Part shown: piece by piece, positions 19,151 to 29,375 of the stretch | How the letters are laid out: every line of letters starts with the position of its first letter | How positions within the stretch are numbered: the stretch's first letter is position 1 | Assembly: GCF_001440345.1 (NCBI RefSeq) | Contig: NZ_LJYX01000009.1 | Span: 140,492 to 204,491 of the forward strand | Direction: 5' to 3' | DNA from: Colwellia sp. TT2012 | Lineage (GTDB): Bacteria > Pseudomonadota > Gammaproteobacteria > Enterobacterales > Alteromonadaceae | Length of the DNA stretch: 64,000 bases | Made by a program: the position numbers and the translations under genes | The notes under the pieces: model-generated | Database searches by the model: none | What the model was told of the DNA's origin: nothing | Seen by the model: the letters and a program-made list of their open reading frames with translations, nothing else

Positions 19151-21271
19151 ATGAGTATTGATTTATCGCAATTTATTCCAAGTTTTTTAGAAGAGAGCTT
19201 TGAAGGACTCGAGTTAATGGAGTCAGAATTATTAAACTTGAAAGAGGGGGATAATGAAACTATTGACTCAATTTTCAGAGCTGCTCACTCGATTAAAGGG
19301 GGCGCCGGAACTTTTGGCTTTGTTAAAGTAACCGAGTTTACTCATCTAGTGGAAACCTTACTCGATGAAATGCGTGATGGCCGACGAGAAATTAATAGTA
19401 AAGATACCGAGATATTGCTTGAATCTGTCGATTGTATGCGTTTACTCATTGAAGCTGCACGGGATGATGAAGAGTATGATCAGGATAAGGTTGCACAAAC
19501 CACTAGCCGCTTAGCTGAAACATTAGGCGATGAACCGTCAAGTGACAGCGATAATCAAAGTGAAAACATGGTTGCAGCAAGTAATGTCTGCGGCTATACC
19601 ATCAACTTCATTCCAGAGCATAGTTTAGCCAAAACGGGTAATGATCCCCTTTTTATATTCAGTGCCTTAGCCGAGTTAGGCCAGTTAACACTCAGTGCCG
19701 ACTGCAATGATTTACCTGCTTTAGTCGATATTGATCCGCAAGAGCTCTATTTAAGCTGGCAACTAACGCTTTACACCGACGCAGATGAAGCTGAGATTAG
19801 AGAAATTTTTGAATGGGTTGAAGATGAGTGTTTATTAGAAGTAGTGCCAATACCAGACACCTCAAATACATCTCAAGATATTGACGTACTAGCCTCAGAA
19901 GAAGAACCGCAATCGCAGAGCACGACAACCAAGCAAGAATCACTTGTGAATACACCAAAGTCGAGCACTGAAACAGAGCTTGCTCAAGACGGCAAGGTTG
20001 AAGATGAAAATATACCCGCTAAAGCTAAAGCTAAAGCAGATGTTGGCTCCATTCGGGTTGGGGTAGATAAAATTGATAATTTAATTAACTTAGTTGGTGA
20101 ATTAGTTATCACCCAATCTATGTTATCAGAGTTAGGCAATGATTTTGACATGGACAAGGTTGATCGCCTTACCAGTGGTCTTGAGCAACTATTACAAAAC
20201 ACCAAAGAATTACAAGAAAGCGTTATGCGTATCCGTATGCTGCCTATCAGCTTTGCCTTTAATCGTTTTCCTCGCCTTGTCCATGATCTAGCGATAAAAA
20301 CGGGTAAGAAAATGGAATTAGTGATTAAGGGTGAGCAAACTGAATTAGATAAAACTGTGATGGAGCAAATTGGCGATCCCTTAGTACATTTAGTAAGAAA
20401 TGCTGCTGACCACGGCATAGAATCATGCGAAGTTAGACTTGCTAAGGGTAAACCGGAAAAAGGCACCATTTCATTAGACGCCTATCACCAAGGTGGCAAT
20501 ATTGTTATTGAAATTAAGGATGATGGCGCCGGTATCGATCGCGAAATCGTGTTAGCAAAAGCGGTCGAAAAAGGTTTGATTGATGTCAATGCTATTTTAA
20601 CGGAAAGCCAGGTATATGACTTATTATTTGAACCAGGTTTTTCAACCGCGGCAGAAGTCACTGATATATCCGGCCGCGGTGTTGGCATGGATGTGGTTAA
20701 GCGTAATATTCAATCACTTGGCGGTCGAATTCAAGTTGAGTCAACCCTGGGGAAAGGCAGCTGTTTTAAGGTGCATCTGCCGCTAACACTCGCCATTTTA
20801 GATGGGCAACTAGTCAAAGTGGGTAGCGAAACCTACATCATCCCCCTCATTGCGATTGTTGAGTCCCTGCAAATTGATAACAAGCTAATTAATCGTGTGT
20901 CTGGCGATATGGTGCTTTATCGTTTACGTGATGACAACGTGCCCATTTTACCCATTTATCAACTGTTCAATTTAGCGACAAAATGCACGGAAATAGATAA
21001 GGCCTTACTTGTCGTTGTTGAAGCTGACGGTCAAAAAATAGGCTTGATGGTAGATGATTTACTGGCCCAGCAGCAAGTAGTTATAAAAAGTTTAAAAGAT
21101 AATTATCAACAAGTTGCTGGTATTTCAGGGGCGACAATCCTGGGTGATGGCTCAGTCGCTATGATTCTGGATATACCGGGTATCATTCATATGGCGTTAG
21201 CCCAAGCTCAGCATGCCCAACGGGAAAAAACCGACGGCAATGCTAGTGTAACAGCGGAGGTTTGTTTATGA
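19151..21271 (+). CDS. cheA: Chemotaxis histidine kinase CheA
   Basis: 706 residues. P1 (Hpt) has H46 in AAHSIKGGAGTFGF. A P2-like domain lies at about 150-235, and an acidic linker follows. The dimerisation helices begin IRVGVDKIDNLINLVGELVI. The ATPase domain shows DPLVHLVRNAADHGIE, KDDGAGID and SGRGVGMDVVKRN. A C-terminal CheW-like P5 domain follows at about 540-690. It is the central kinase of the operon, passing phosphate to CheY, CheB and possibly to the receiver proteins further down. Its stop overlaps the start of the first cheW by ATGA. Confidence 0.95.
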   Translation: MSIDLSQFIPSFLEESFEGLELMESELLNLKEGDNETIDSIFRAAHSIKGGAGTFGFVKVTEFTHLVETLLDEMRDGRREINSKDTEILLESVDCMRLLIEAARDDEEYDQDKVAQTTSRLAETLGDEPSSDSDNQSENMVAASNVCGYTINFIPEHSLAKTGNDPLFIFSALAELGQLTLSADCNDLPALVDIDPQELYLSWQLTLYTDADEAEIREIFEWVEDECLLEVVPIPDTSNTSQDIDVLASEEEPQSQSTTTKQESLVNTPKSSTETELAQDGKVEDENIPAKAKAKADVGSIRVGVDKIDNLINLVGELVITQSMLSELGNDFDMDKVDRLTSGLEQLLQNTKELQESVMRIRMLPISFAFNRFPRLVHDLAIKTGKKMELVIKGEQTELDKTVMEQIGDPLVHLVRNAADHGIESCEVRLAKGKPEKGTISLDAYHQGGNIVIEIKDDGAGIDREIVLAKAVEKGLIDVNAILTESQVYDLLFEPGFSTAAEVTDISGRGVGMDVVKRNIQSLGGRIQVESTLGKGSCFKVHLPLTLAILDGQLVKVGSETYIIPLIAIVESLQIDNKLINRVSGDMVLYRLRDDNVPILPIYQLFNLATKCTEIDKALLVVVEADGQKIGLMVDDLLAQQQVVIKSLKDNYQQVAGISGATILGDGSVAMILDIPGIIHMALAQAQHAQREKTDGNASVTAEVCL

Positions 21272-21795
21272 ATATTCAAGCGATGGCACAAGATATTCCC
21301 GTCGAAGGTGAACACACGATGGAAGGTGTCGACTTTATCACCAGCGGTGATCAATATCTGACATTTTTATTAGCACAAGAGCAATATGCCGTTGATATTT
21401 TGTGTGTCGAAGAAATTAGAAGTTGGGAGCAACCAACAAAAATACCTAATGCACCAAGTTATATTAAAGGTGTCATTAATATGAGAGGGATTATCGTGCC
21501 AATTGTCGATTTACGTCTCAAATTTAGCATTGGCGAAGCGAGTTACTTAGATACAACGGTAGTTATTGTACTTACTTACCACAACGAAGGTAACTCACGC
21601 ACTATTGGTTTTGTTGTTGATGCCGTTTCTGATGTGCTCAATGTTGACAATGCTGATATTAAACCTGCACCAGCATTTGGCGGCTGTGTTGGTCCACAAT
21701 ATATTGAGGGCTTAATTAATAGTGAAAATAAGGTAGTAACCATACTCAATGTTGCCCACTTGCAGAAAGTCGAGCAGCACAGATTGCATAGTTGA
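21268..21795 (+). CDS. cheW: Chemotaxis coupling protein CheW (first copy)
   Basis: CheW links receptors to CheA in the array. The core is recognisable: YLTFLLAQEQYAVDILCVEEIR, then YIKGVINMRGIIVPIVDLRLKF. I chose ATG 21268, which overlaps the cheA stop and has GGAGG seven bases upstream, over a TTG at 21262. The protein has 175 residues with a short N-terminal extension of about 25. A second cheW follows about 100 bp downstream; V. cholerae cluster III, as I recall it, also has two. Confidence 0.93.
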   Translation: MNIQAMAQDIPVEGEHTMEGVDFITSGDQYLTFLLAQEQYAVDILCVEEIRSWEQPTKIPNAPSYIKGVINMRGIIVPIVDLRLKFSIGEASYLDTTVVIVLTYHNEGNSRTIGFVVDAVSDVLNVDNADIKPAPAFGGCVGPQYIEGLINSENKVVTILNVAHLQKVEQHRLHS

Positions 21796-21891
21796 TTTTT
21801 ACCAAAGCCTCTGCAACAAACCGCAGTATAAATGTCTCGGTTATTTATATAACAGTAGTAATACCGTAACTATTTTGTTTAAGGAAAGAGC

Positions 21892-22443
21892 ATGACTGAT
21901 ATAGAACAAGAATATCTTACTTTCATACTTCAGGGTGAAGAGTATGGCGTTGACATTCTATGTGTGCAAGAGATCCGTGTCTGGAGCGCTGTGACCGAAC
22001 TTCCTAACAAACCCTGTTATATCAAAGGGGTAATTAATTTACGGGGCGTAATTATTCCAATTATCGATTTACGTTTACGTTTTGGTCAGCCAAAACTTGC
22101 TTATAATGATCAAACCGTCACCATCATTTTACGCCAGCAATCTAAAGCGAGCACTATGGTTGTCGGTATTGTGGTCGATGCAGTTTCAGAAGTTTACAAG
22201 TTTACCAAGCAATCTATACGCCAAGCACCTACTTTTGGCAGCAATATAGATAGCTGTTTTCTAAAAGGGCTAGCGTCAGTCGATGAGAAGTTAATTATTT
22301 TACTCGATAGTGACTCGCTATTAAATGAAGACGATCTATATCGTACTGTTCATGAAAATGAAAAAAGTACTGAGCAGGAGACCGTTAACTTATCGGGTAG
22401 CGAAGCGCTAACCACCTCAGCACCTAGTTTATCGAGTGCTTAA
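21892..22443 (+). CDS. cheW: Chemotaxis coupling protein CheW (second copy)
   Basis: 183 residues. The CheW fold is clear from YLTFILQGEEYGVDILCVQE and YIKGVINLRGVIIPIIDLRL. It differs from the first copy mainly in the C-terminal tail, which is Ser/Thr/Glu rich (ENEKSTEQETVNLSGSEALT). The two copies are diverged enough to be an old duplication and could couple different receptors. ATG is preceded by AAGGAAAGAG. The next gene is the large soluble receptor. Confidence 0.93.
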   Translation: MTDIEQEYLTFILQGEEYGVDILCVQEIRVWSAVTELPNKPCYIKGVINLRGVIIPIIDLRLRFGQPKLAYNDQTVTIILRQQSKASTMVVGIVVDAVSEVYKFTKQSIRQAPTFGSNIDSCFLKGLASVDEKLIILLDSDSLLNEDDLYRTVHENEKSTEQETVNLSGSEALTTSAPSLSSA

Positions 22444-22534
22444 CGAGAATATATCTAGCTAATTAAAATCGAGAGTAAAAGAGAGTTACCCCCAATCAGC
22501 CATTATTAAAAATAACCACACAGGAAAATAACTT

Positions 22535-25500
22535 ATGACCCCCAAACAAATAAGTTTAGTGCAAAACAGTTGGCAAAAAGTATTACCCATCGCGCCACAA
22601 GCCGCAGAAATATTTTATGACACCTTGTTTGAAATGGACCCTTCATTAAAAACGCTATTTCCCAACGATATTACCGAGCAAGGCAAAAAATTAATGGCGA
22701 TGCTCGATACCGCGGTTAAGTTACTTGATAAACCAGATAAATTAATTCCTGCATTAGAAAACTTAGGTGCCAAACATCATCATTACGGGGCAGAGCCTGA
22801 ACATTACGATACGGTTGGCGCCGCGTTACTCAAAACCTTAGCACAAGGTTTAGGTGATGACTTTACCGCACCCATTAAAAAGGCTTGGACAGTGGTATAC
22901 CAAACCTTAGCAACTACTATGATTGCCGGCGCAAATGCTGCCGCAAAAACTCAGTCAGCAAAAGGACCTAACATGGAACAGAATACTGTCGAAAATGAGC
23001 AAAGCAATAAGTTAACCGCACAATTTCAAGGGGCACTTGATCAATCTGCGACCGCATTTATGATGATTGACCGTGATTTTAACGTAACGTATGCTAATCA
23101 GGCGACCTTGTCTTTATTAAAGAAACACGAAGCTACCTTTGCGGAAAATTGGCCAGGTTTTAAGGCAGATAAAGACACCATTCTGTCGGCCAATATTGAT
23201 AGTTTCCATACCAACCCGAGCCATCAACGGGAGTTATTATCAGATCCAAATAACCTGCCATATAAAACTGATATCACTATAAAACATCTTACCTTTGAGC
23301 TTAATGTTAGCGCCATCTTCAACGAAAATGATGAATACATTGGTAATGCCCTTGAATGGCAAGATGTGACCGTGGCGCGAGCGCAAGAAAACAAAGCCGC
23401 TCAGTTACAAGGGGCCATAGACCAATCGGGTACCGCCAATATCATGATCGACAGGGATTTTAATATAACCTATGCCAATGCCGCTACCCTGGCTTTACTG
23501 AAAGAGCATGAAGCCATCTTTGCCGAAAATTGGCCGGGTTTTGTCGCCGATCCCGAAGTGATTATTGGCACCAATATTGATAGTTTTCATAAAGTGCCCT
23601 CACATCAACGTAAATTACTCGATGACCCTAATAATTTACCGTTTAAAACTGATATTCAAATTAAACATTTATCCTTTGAACTCATTGTTACCGCGATTAT
23701 GGATGCGAGCGGCGAGTACATAGGTAATTCATTGGAATGGCAAGATGTGACCGCTATGCGCGCACAAGAAAACAAAACTGCGCAGTTACAAGGGGCTATT
23801 GACCAATCGGGTACCGCCAATATCATGATTGATAGGGATTTTAATATTACCTATGCTAATGCCGCCACCCTGGCCTTGTTGAAAGAGCATGAAGCAACCT
23901 TTGCTGAGAATTGGCCGGGTTTTGTCGCCGATCCCGAAGTGATTATTGGCACCAATATTGATAGTTTTCATAAAGTGCCCTCACATCAACGTAAATTACT
24001 CGACGATCCCAATAATTTACCGTTTAAAACTGATATTCAAATTAAACATTTATCCTTTGAGCTCAATGTCACCGCGATTATGGATGCGAGCGGCGAGTAC
24101 ATAGGTAATGCCCTGGAATGGCAAGATGTTACTGCCATACGCGCACAAGAAAACAAAACTGCGCAGTTACAAGGGGCTATTGACCAATCGGGTACCGCTA
24201 ACATTATGATCGATAGGGATTTTAATATTACCTATGCTAATGCCGCCACCCTCGCCTTGTTGAAAGAGCATGAAGCAACCTTTGCTGAGAATTGGCCGGG
24301 TTTTGTCGCCGATCCCGAAGTGATTATTGGCACCAATATTGATAGTTTTCATAAAGTGCCCTCACATCAACGTAAATTACTCGACGATCCCAATAATTTA
24401 CCGTTTAAAACTGATATTCAAATTAAACATTTATCCTTTGAGCTCAATGTCACCGCGATTATGGATGCGAGCGGCGAGTACATAGGTAATGCCCTGGAAT
24501 GGCAAGATGTTACTGCCATACGAGCACAAGAAAACAAAACTGCGCAGTTACAAGGGGCTATTGACCAATCGGGTACCGCTAACATTATGATCGATAGGGA
24601 TTTTAATATTACCTATGCTAATGCCGCTACCTTAGCTTTACTGAAAGAACATGAAGCAACCTTTGCTGAGAATTGGCCGGGTTTTGTCGCCGATCCCGAA
24701 GTGATTATTGGCACCTGTATTGATACCTTCCATAAAAACCCGGCACATCAACGTAAATTACTCGATGATCCAAATAACTTACCGTTTAAAACCGATATTC
24801 AAATTAAACATTTATCCTTTGAGCTCAATGTCACCGCGATTATGGATGCGAGCGGCGAGTACATAGGTAATGCCCTTGAATGGCAAGATGTCACAGCAGC
24901 AAGACAAAACTCTATTGAAGTAGGGCGTTTAACCTCGACCATGGAAGGCATGACGACAAATATAATGATGGCTGATACTCAGGGTAATATTGTCTACGCC
25001 AATCCCTCGGTAAAAACCATGTTACGTCGCCGTGAAGCTACATTACGCACGGTCTTACCTTCTTTTAGTGTGGATACCATGGTAGGCACTAACTTTGATA
25101 CTTTCCATAAAAACCCAGCACATCAACAAAATCTATTAGGTAATCCTAATAACTTACCCTATACCACTGAAATTTCGGTGGCAGGATTAACCTTTCAACT
25201 GATTGCCATGGCTTTACTCGATAGCGAGGGAAATCATGTTGGTACAGGGGTGCAATGGGTAGATTTAACCGAAGAAAAAGACGCGCAAGGTCAGATAGAT
25301 AGATTAATTTCAGATGCTATCGCCGGTAAATTAGATAGCCGAATTGATGTGGAAGAATATCAAGGTTTTATGAAAGAGTTAGGCACTAATATTAATAGTT
25401 TGATGGACTCTATTGTTGAGCCTATTAATGATGCCATTAATATTGCCACAGCACTAGCCGACGGTGATTTAACCCAAACCATGCGCAATGATTACGGTGG

Positions 25501-26569
25501 TGAATTCCTGGCACTCGCTAATGCGATGAATGGCTCCATTGAAAATATAAGTAATATGGTTGATGAAATACGTAATGCTTCCACTAATGTCTTTGATTCA
25601 GCACGCGAAATTGCCGCGGGGAATAATGAGTTAAGTCACCGGACTGAATCACAAGCGTCTAGCTTAGAAGAAACGGCTTCTGCCATGGAGGAGTTAACCA
25701 GTACGGTTCAGCAAAATGCCGAGAACTCGTCAGAAGCAAGTAAGTTATCGAAGTCTGTTATGGAGAAAGCCAGTAATGGCGGTACCGTGGTTCGAAGTGC
25801 TATTGTTGCCATGAGTGATATTAATAAATCGAGCAAAAAAATTGCCGACATTATTAGTGTTATCGATGAAATAGCTTTCCAAACCAATCTACTTGCGCTT
25901 AATGCTGCGGTAGAGGCTGCTAGAGCCGGTGAGCAAGGACGAGGCTTTGCTGTTGTTGCTGCTGAAGTTCGAAATTTAGCACAACGCTCAGCAGGGGCAG
26001 CGAAAGAAATTAAAGGTTTGATTAACGACAGTGTCGAGGCTGTTGGTCAAGGTACTAAGTTGGTTGATGAAACGGGGCAAACCTTTAGTGAGCTGGTTAC
26101 TGCCATTGAAGAGGTCAGTAGAATGATCAGTGATATTGATAATGCAGGTAAAGAGCAATCTGCTGGGATTAGTGAAGTAAGTGCTGCGGTGAGCCAGATG
26201 GATGAAATGACTCAACAAAATGCTGCCTTGGTTGAAGAGGCCGCCGCTTCCAGTAAATCGATGGAAGAGCAAGCTCAGTTGTTATTAGATCAAGTTGCCT
26301 TCTTTGATAATGGTGAAACAGTTCAGCAACCCGTTGAAGTTCAGCGCCAACAGCGTAGTGCACAACCAAGACAACCAAGACAAGCAAGACAAGCAGATCC
26401 AGCCGCTAGGCAATCAAATTTTAGTCCAGCATCGGCTCCTGCTCCCACCGATAGGCGTCCAGCATCGGCTCCTGCTCCCACCGATAGGCGTCCAGCATCA
26501 ACGCCTGCTCCAACTCGCCGGGCCAAACGACCTAGTACACCGGTTGATAAAGAATGGGAAGAGTTCTAG
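22535..26569 (+). CDS. Soluble methyl-accepting chemotaxis protein with N-terminal globin and six PAS domains
   Basis: 1344 residues with no transmembrane segment, so a cytoplasmic receptor. Residues 1-140 form an F-type (Vitreoscilla-like) globin: Tyr28 (B10), Phe42 (CD1), Gln49 (E7) and proximal His81 in LGAKHHHYG. Six PAS domains follow (about 162-920), each with a DxFHxxPxHQ motif and a late EW or QW. That pair resembles the heme-ligating His and nearby Trp of Pseudomonas Aer2 PAS. A HAMP-like segment comes next (about 930-985), then the MCP hairpin ([20 protein letters not shown], about 1115 on). The Q/R/P/A-rich tail ends in EWEEF, a CheR-docking pentapeptide. It occupies the Aer2 position in the operon. 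Globin and MCP calls are firm; heme in the PAS units is inferred. Confidence 0.9.
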   Translation: MTPKQISLVQNSWQKVLPIAPQAAEIFYDTLFEMDPSLKTLFPNDITEQGKKLMAMLDTAVKLLDKPDKLIPALENLGAKHHHYGAEPEHYDTVGAALLKTLAQGLGDDFTAPIKKAWTVVYQTLATTMIAGANAAAKTQSAKGPNMEQNTVENEQSNKLTAQFQGALDQSATAFMMIDRDFNVTYANQATLSLLKKHEATFAENWPGFKADKDTILSANIDSFHTNPSHQRELLSDPNNLPYKTDITIKHLTFELNVSAIFNENDEYIGNALEWQDVTVARAQENKAAQLQGAIDQSGTANIMIDRDFNITYANAATLALLKEHEAIFAENWPGFVADPEVIIGTNIDSFHKVPSHQRKLLDDPNNLPFKTDIQIKHLSFELIVTAIMDASGEYIGNSLEWQDVTAMRAQENKTAQLQGAIDQSGTANIMIDRDFNITYANAATLALLKEHEATFAENWPGFVADPEVIIGTNIDSFHKVPSHQRKLLDDPNNLPFKTDIQIKHLSFELNVTAIMDASGEYIGNALEWQDVTAIRAQENKTAQLQGAIDQSGTANIMIDRDFNITYANAATLALLKEHEATFAENWPGFVADPEVIIGTNIDSFHKVPSHQRKLLDDPNNLPFKTDIQIKHLSFELNVTAIMDASGEYIGNALEWQDVTAIRAQENKTAQLQGAIDQSGTANIMIDRDFNITYANAATLALLKEHEATFAENWPGFVADPEVIIGTCIDTFHKNPAHQRKLLDDPNNLPFKTDIQIKHLSFELNVTAIMDASGEYIGNALEWQDVTAARQNSIEVGRLTSTMEGMTTNIMMADTQGNIVYANPSVKTMLRRREATLRTVLPSFSVDTMVGTNFDTFHKNPAHQQNLLGNPNNLPYTTEISVAGLTFQLIAMALLDSEGNHVGTGVQWVDLTEEKDAQGQIDRLISDAIAGKLDSRIDVEEYQGFMKELGTNINSLMDSIVEPINDAINIATALADGDLTQTMRNDYGGEFLALANAMNGSIENISNMVDEIRNASTNVFDSAREIAAGNNELSHRTESQASSLEETASAMEELTSTVQQNAENSSEASKLSKSVMEKASNGGTVVRSAIVAMSDINKSSKKIADIISVIDEIAFQTNLLALNAAVEAARAGEQGRGFAVVAAEVRNLAQRSAGAAKEIKGLINDSVEAVGQGTKLVDETGQTFSELVTAIEEVSRMISDIDNAGKEQSAGISEVSAAVSQMDEMTQQNAALVEEAAASSKSMEEQAQLLLDQVAFFDNGETVQQPVEVQRQQRSAQPRQPRQARQADPAARQSNFSPASAPAPTDRRPASAPAPTDRRPASTPAPTRRAKRPSTPVDKEWEEF
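23019..24923 (+). repeat. Five in-frame tandem 381-bp repeats encoding PAS domains
   Basis: Units start at 23019, 23400, 23781, 24162 and 24543, exactly 381 bp (127 codons) apart. Unit 1 is diverged. Units 2-5 are highly similar, and units 3 and 4 differ by eye at only about six bases, including third-codon positions, so they are a very recent duplication. A sixth, more diverged PAS copy follows (about 24924-25290) outside the exact periodicity. Confidence 0.95.
26426..26522 (+). repeat. 33-bp tandem repeat in the receptor's C-terminal linker
   Basis: The unit that begins CCAGCATCGGCTCCTGCTCC starts at 26426 and 26459 as near-perfect copies, with a partial, diverged third at 26492. It encodes [11 protein letters not shown], a flexible Pro/Ala linker between the MCP signalling domain and the C-terminal EWEEF tether. 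Copy number changes would alter tether length without shifting frame. Confidence 0.9.
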
Positions 26570-26630
26570 AGGTAAAAAAGAGGATGGTAAAAGTAGAATA
26601 CTAACATTGACATGATGGAGAGGTATACGG

Positions 26631-27536
26631 ATGACTGAGCTAAGGAGGAATGGAGCTAATATGCAAGGTCATCCGCAAGATCGTCGGGTAAATAGAGAGC
26701 AGGCGATGAGATTGTCTGAAGACGATTTTAAGTTTATTTGTAAGTTTGTATATAAAACAACTGGCATTGTATTAAATGACAGTAAAAAAGAGATGTTATA
26801 CCGACGATTAACTCGCATAATCAGAGAACGAAAGCTTAACTCGTTCTCTGATTATTGTCAGTTATTAAGAGATCACGGCGAGCAAGAAAAAGACTTTTTT
26901 ATTAATGCGATAACCACAAACCTAACCAGTTTTTTTCGAGAAAATCACCACTTTGAATATCTAACTAACGAAGTGATCCCCACCTTGATAAAAAACAAAA
27001 CCGCGAGCAAAAACGGAAAAAAACAACTTCGAGTATGGTCTTCAGCATGCTCAACCGGAGAAGAACCTTACAGTATTGCTATCACTATACTTGAAGCGCT
27101 GAAAAAAGATCTAGCCCAGTGGGATGTAAAAATTCTTGCCACAGACATTGATAGTAATGTGTTAGCGAAAGGCAAAGCAGGAATTTATGATGTTAATCGC
27201 ATTGAAGAAATCCCACTCAAGGTCAAACAACATTACTTTCTTCAGGGGTCTGGACAAAGTAGTCAAAGTGTCAAAGTACATAAAGAGCTAAAAAACACCA
27301 TCACTTTTAAGCAACTTAATTTATTACATGACTGGCCGATGAAAGGGCCATTTGATGCTATTTTCTGCCGCAACGTTATCATCTATTTTGATAAAAAAAC
27401 ACAACAAGAATTATTTGCCCGCTATTATGAAATGCTAGCGCCCGGAGGCTTACTTTTTCTAGGGCACAGTGAGAATTTAGGTAATTATCAACAGTATTTT
27501 AGTAATGTTGGTCGAACCATTTTTAGAAAACCCTAA
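26631..27536 (+). CDS. cheR: Chemotaxis protein methyltransferase CheR
   Basis: CheR methylates receptor glutamates using S-adenosylmethionine. The N-terminal helical domain starts SEDDFKFICKFVYKTTGIVL. The SAM-binding core shows RVWSSACSTGEEPYSIAI, LATDIDSNVL, and IFCRNVIIYFDKKTQQ. At 301 residues it has a short N-terminal extension. ATG 26631 has GGAGAGG seven bases upstream; an internal ATG at 26661 also has GGAG at good spacing, so the start is not certain. The receptor's C-terminal EWEEF should bind the CheR beta-subdomain. Confidence 0.94.
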   Translation: MTELRRNGANMQGHPQDRRVNREQAMRLSEDDFKFICKFVYKTTGIVLNDSKKEMLYRRLTRIIRERKLNSFSDYCQLLRDHGEQEKDFFINAITTNLTSFFRENHHFEYLTNEVIPTLIKNKTASKNGKKQLRVWSSACSTGEEPYSIAITILEALKKDLAQWDVKILATDIDSNVLAKGKAGIYDVNRIEEIPLKVKQHYFLQGSGQSSQSVKVHKELKNTITFKQLNLLHDWPMKGPFDAIFCRNVIIYFDKKTQQELFARYYEMLAPGGLLFLGHSENLGNYQQYFSNVGRTIFRKP

Positions 27537-27572
27537 TTAGTTAACTAAAGTCTGCTTTAGTGAGGACGTTTT

Positions 27573-28232
27573 GTGCTACGAAATGATCATCCACAAATAT
27601 CTGAATATATGGCGCAGTGCTTGCCTGAATTTATGCAAATTAATCATTATTGGGATAAACAACGAGATATGGTAGTTGCCAAAATTTTACCCGGTGAGTT
27701 TTACATGACGACTGAGAATGTGGCGATAGCAACAACACTGGGTTCCTGTATTTCAGCGTGTATCTGGGATGAAAACAGTCGGATAGGAGGCATGAATCAC
27801 TTTATGCTCCCGATCACCAACAAAGAAGCGCATCAAGTTAATTGGGGGTTAAGAGGTAAAACGACAGATGCGACCCGGTATGGCAACTTCGCAATGGAAC
27901 ACCTTATTAATACTATTTTAAGGTCGGGTGGTCGAAAAACAAACCTAAGAGCTAAATTATTTGGTGGCGCAAAAGTACTTAATCAAATGTCTGATGTTGG
28001 ACAAAGGAATATTGATTTTGCCTTGGCTTATTTAGACCAAGAAGAAATTATCATTGAAAGTAGTGATATTGGTGATATTTACCCCAGAAAAGTGATTTTT
28101 GAGCCTTGTAGTGGCCGGGTATTTATTAAACGACTGGATAACTTGCACAATGACACTATTTATCGCCGAGAAAGTGACTATCGCAGTCAAATTAATAAAA
28201 AAGAGGTTAGTGGCGAGATTGAACTTTTTTAG
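27573..28232 (+). CDS. cheD: Chemoreceptor glutamine deamidase CheD
   Basis: CheD deamidates receptor glutamines. The catalytic pair is C59 in TTLGSCISACIWD and H76 in GGMNHFMLP, 17 residues apart as in characterised CheD. LFGGAK and YPRKVIFEP are further family motifs. It starts at GTG 27573 behind GAGGA. It has an N-terminal extension of about 40 residues, and its tail ends GEIELF, a pattern shared with two other proteins of this operon. It lies 36 bp after cheR and 27 bp before cheB. Confidence 0.94.
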   Translation: MLRNDHPQISEYMAQCLPEFMQINHYWDKQRDMVVAKILPGEFYMTTENVAIATTLGSCISACIWDENSRIGGMNHFMLPITNKEAHQVNWGLRGKTTDATRYGNFAMEHLINTILRSGGRKTNLRAKLFGGAKVLNQMSDVGQRNIDFALAYLDQEEIIIESSDIGDIYPRKVIFEPCSGRVFIKRLDNLHNDTIYRRESDYRSQINKKEVSGEIELF

Positions 28233-28259
28233 TGGCTACCGCTTAAGGAATTAAATTGT

Positions 28260-29375
28260 ATGGATATAATTAAAGTACTTATTATTGATGACTCTATGGT
28301 TATTCGTAACATCATCAAGGATGCATTAAGCTATAGCCCACATATTAAAGTGGTTGGCGAGGCTGAAGATCCTTTAGTTGCCCGAGAACTAATCAAAAAA
28401 TTAAACCCTGATGTATTAACCCTAGATATAGAAATGCCTAAAATGGACGGTATTACTTTTCTTATTAAGTTGATGCGCTTGCGACCTATGCCGGTCATTA
28501 TGCTGTCAACGTTAACCACTAAAGGAGCCGATATTACCTTACAAGCACTTGAAATTGGAGCGGTAGACTTTATTGCTAAGCCAACCATTCAAGAGTTACT
28601 AGCTCCCCAAGCCAGCTTTAAAGAAGTGCTCATTGAAAAAATTACTCAAGCAGTCACCATAGACCAAAAGAATTTTAAGTTATCGGATACCTTAGCCAGT
28701 GGTAAAAAAATCAAAGAAAGTGGCAATATATTATCTTTTACTGGTATCAAACGGGCTAATCACCTTATTGCTATAGGCGCTTCTACGGGGGGCACCGAAG
28801 CGATTAAAAAACTTCTTGTCAGCTTACCTAGTAATGCTCCCGCCATTGTCATAACTCAACATATACCTAAAACCTTTAGTTTACGTTTTGCGCAACGCCT
28901 CAATGAACACTGTCAAGTGGAGGTACATGAGGCAAGTCATGGTCAAAAAATCAAAGTGGGACATGTTTATATAGCCCCAGGCGATAAACATCTAGAGGTT
29001 GTCCATAAAAATGGCATTTTATTTTGTACTTTAAGCGACGGGGACGAGGTAAATAGGCATAAACCGGCTGTGGATGTTTTGTTCAATTCAATGCGTGATT
29101 TTGCCGACAATGTACAAGCTGTTTTGTTAACTGGCATGGGACAAGATGGTGCCAAAGGCATGTTACGGCTAAAAGAATTGGGTGCACGCACTATTATTCA
29201 AGATAAAAATTCGAGCTTAATATGGGGCATGCCTGGTAGAGCCCACGCAATTTCGGCTCAGACTATGCAGGCTCCTTTGCTTGAAGTCACTAAACATCTA
29301 CTCGATTACGCCGGTTTAACTCGTGTTGAAATGCAAGATGTCTTAGCGAAAAATTGTGTTGGGGCCGTTTTATGA
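28260..29375 (+). CDS. cheB: Chemotaxis methylesterase CheB
   Basis: 371 residues: an N-terminal receiver with phospho-acceptor D56 in [12 protein letters not shown], and a C-terminal methylesterase domain. The esterase residues are S175 in [13 protein letters not shown]201 in VITQHIP, and an aspartate in [13 protein letters not shown]. It reverses CheR methylation and provides phosphorylation-dependent adaptation. The stop overlaps the next gene's start by ATGA, showing tight coupling with the second receptor. Confidence 0.95.
   Translation: MDIIKVLIIDDSMVIRNIIKDALSYSPHIKVVGEAEDPLVARELIKKLNPDVLTLDIEMPKMDGITFLIKLMRLRPMPVIMLSTLTTKGADITLQALEIGAVDFIAKPTIQELLAPQASFKEVLIEKITQAVTIDQKNFKLSDTLASGKKIKESGNILSFTGIKRANHLIAIGASTGGTEAIKKLLVSLPSNAPAIVITQHIPKTFSLRFAQRLNEHCQVEVHEASHGQKIKVGHVYIAPGDKHLEVVHKNGILFCTLSDGDEVNRHKPAVDVLFNSMRDFADNVQAVLLTGMGQDGAKGMLRLKELGARTIIQDKNSSLIWGMPGRAHAISAQTMQAPLLEVTKHLLDYAGLTRVEMQDVLAKNCVGAVL

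Noticed and set aside
22535..22960. Globin domain as part of a flavohemoglobin (Hmp)
   Set aside because: No FAD or NAD oxidoreductase domain follows; the frame continues directly into PAS repeats, so it is a sensor fusion.
26341..26526. Antisense frame with repeated [11 protein letters not shown] units
   Set aside because: It is the complement of the 33-bp linker repeat of the receptor gene and simply mirrors it.
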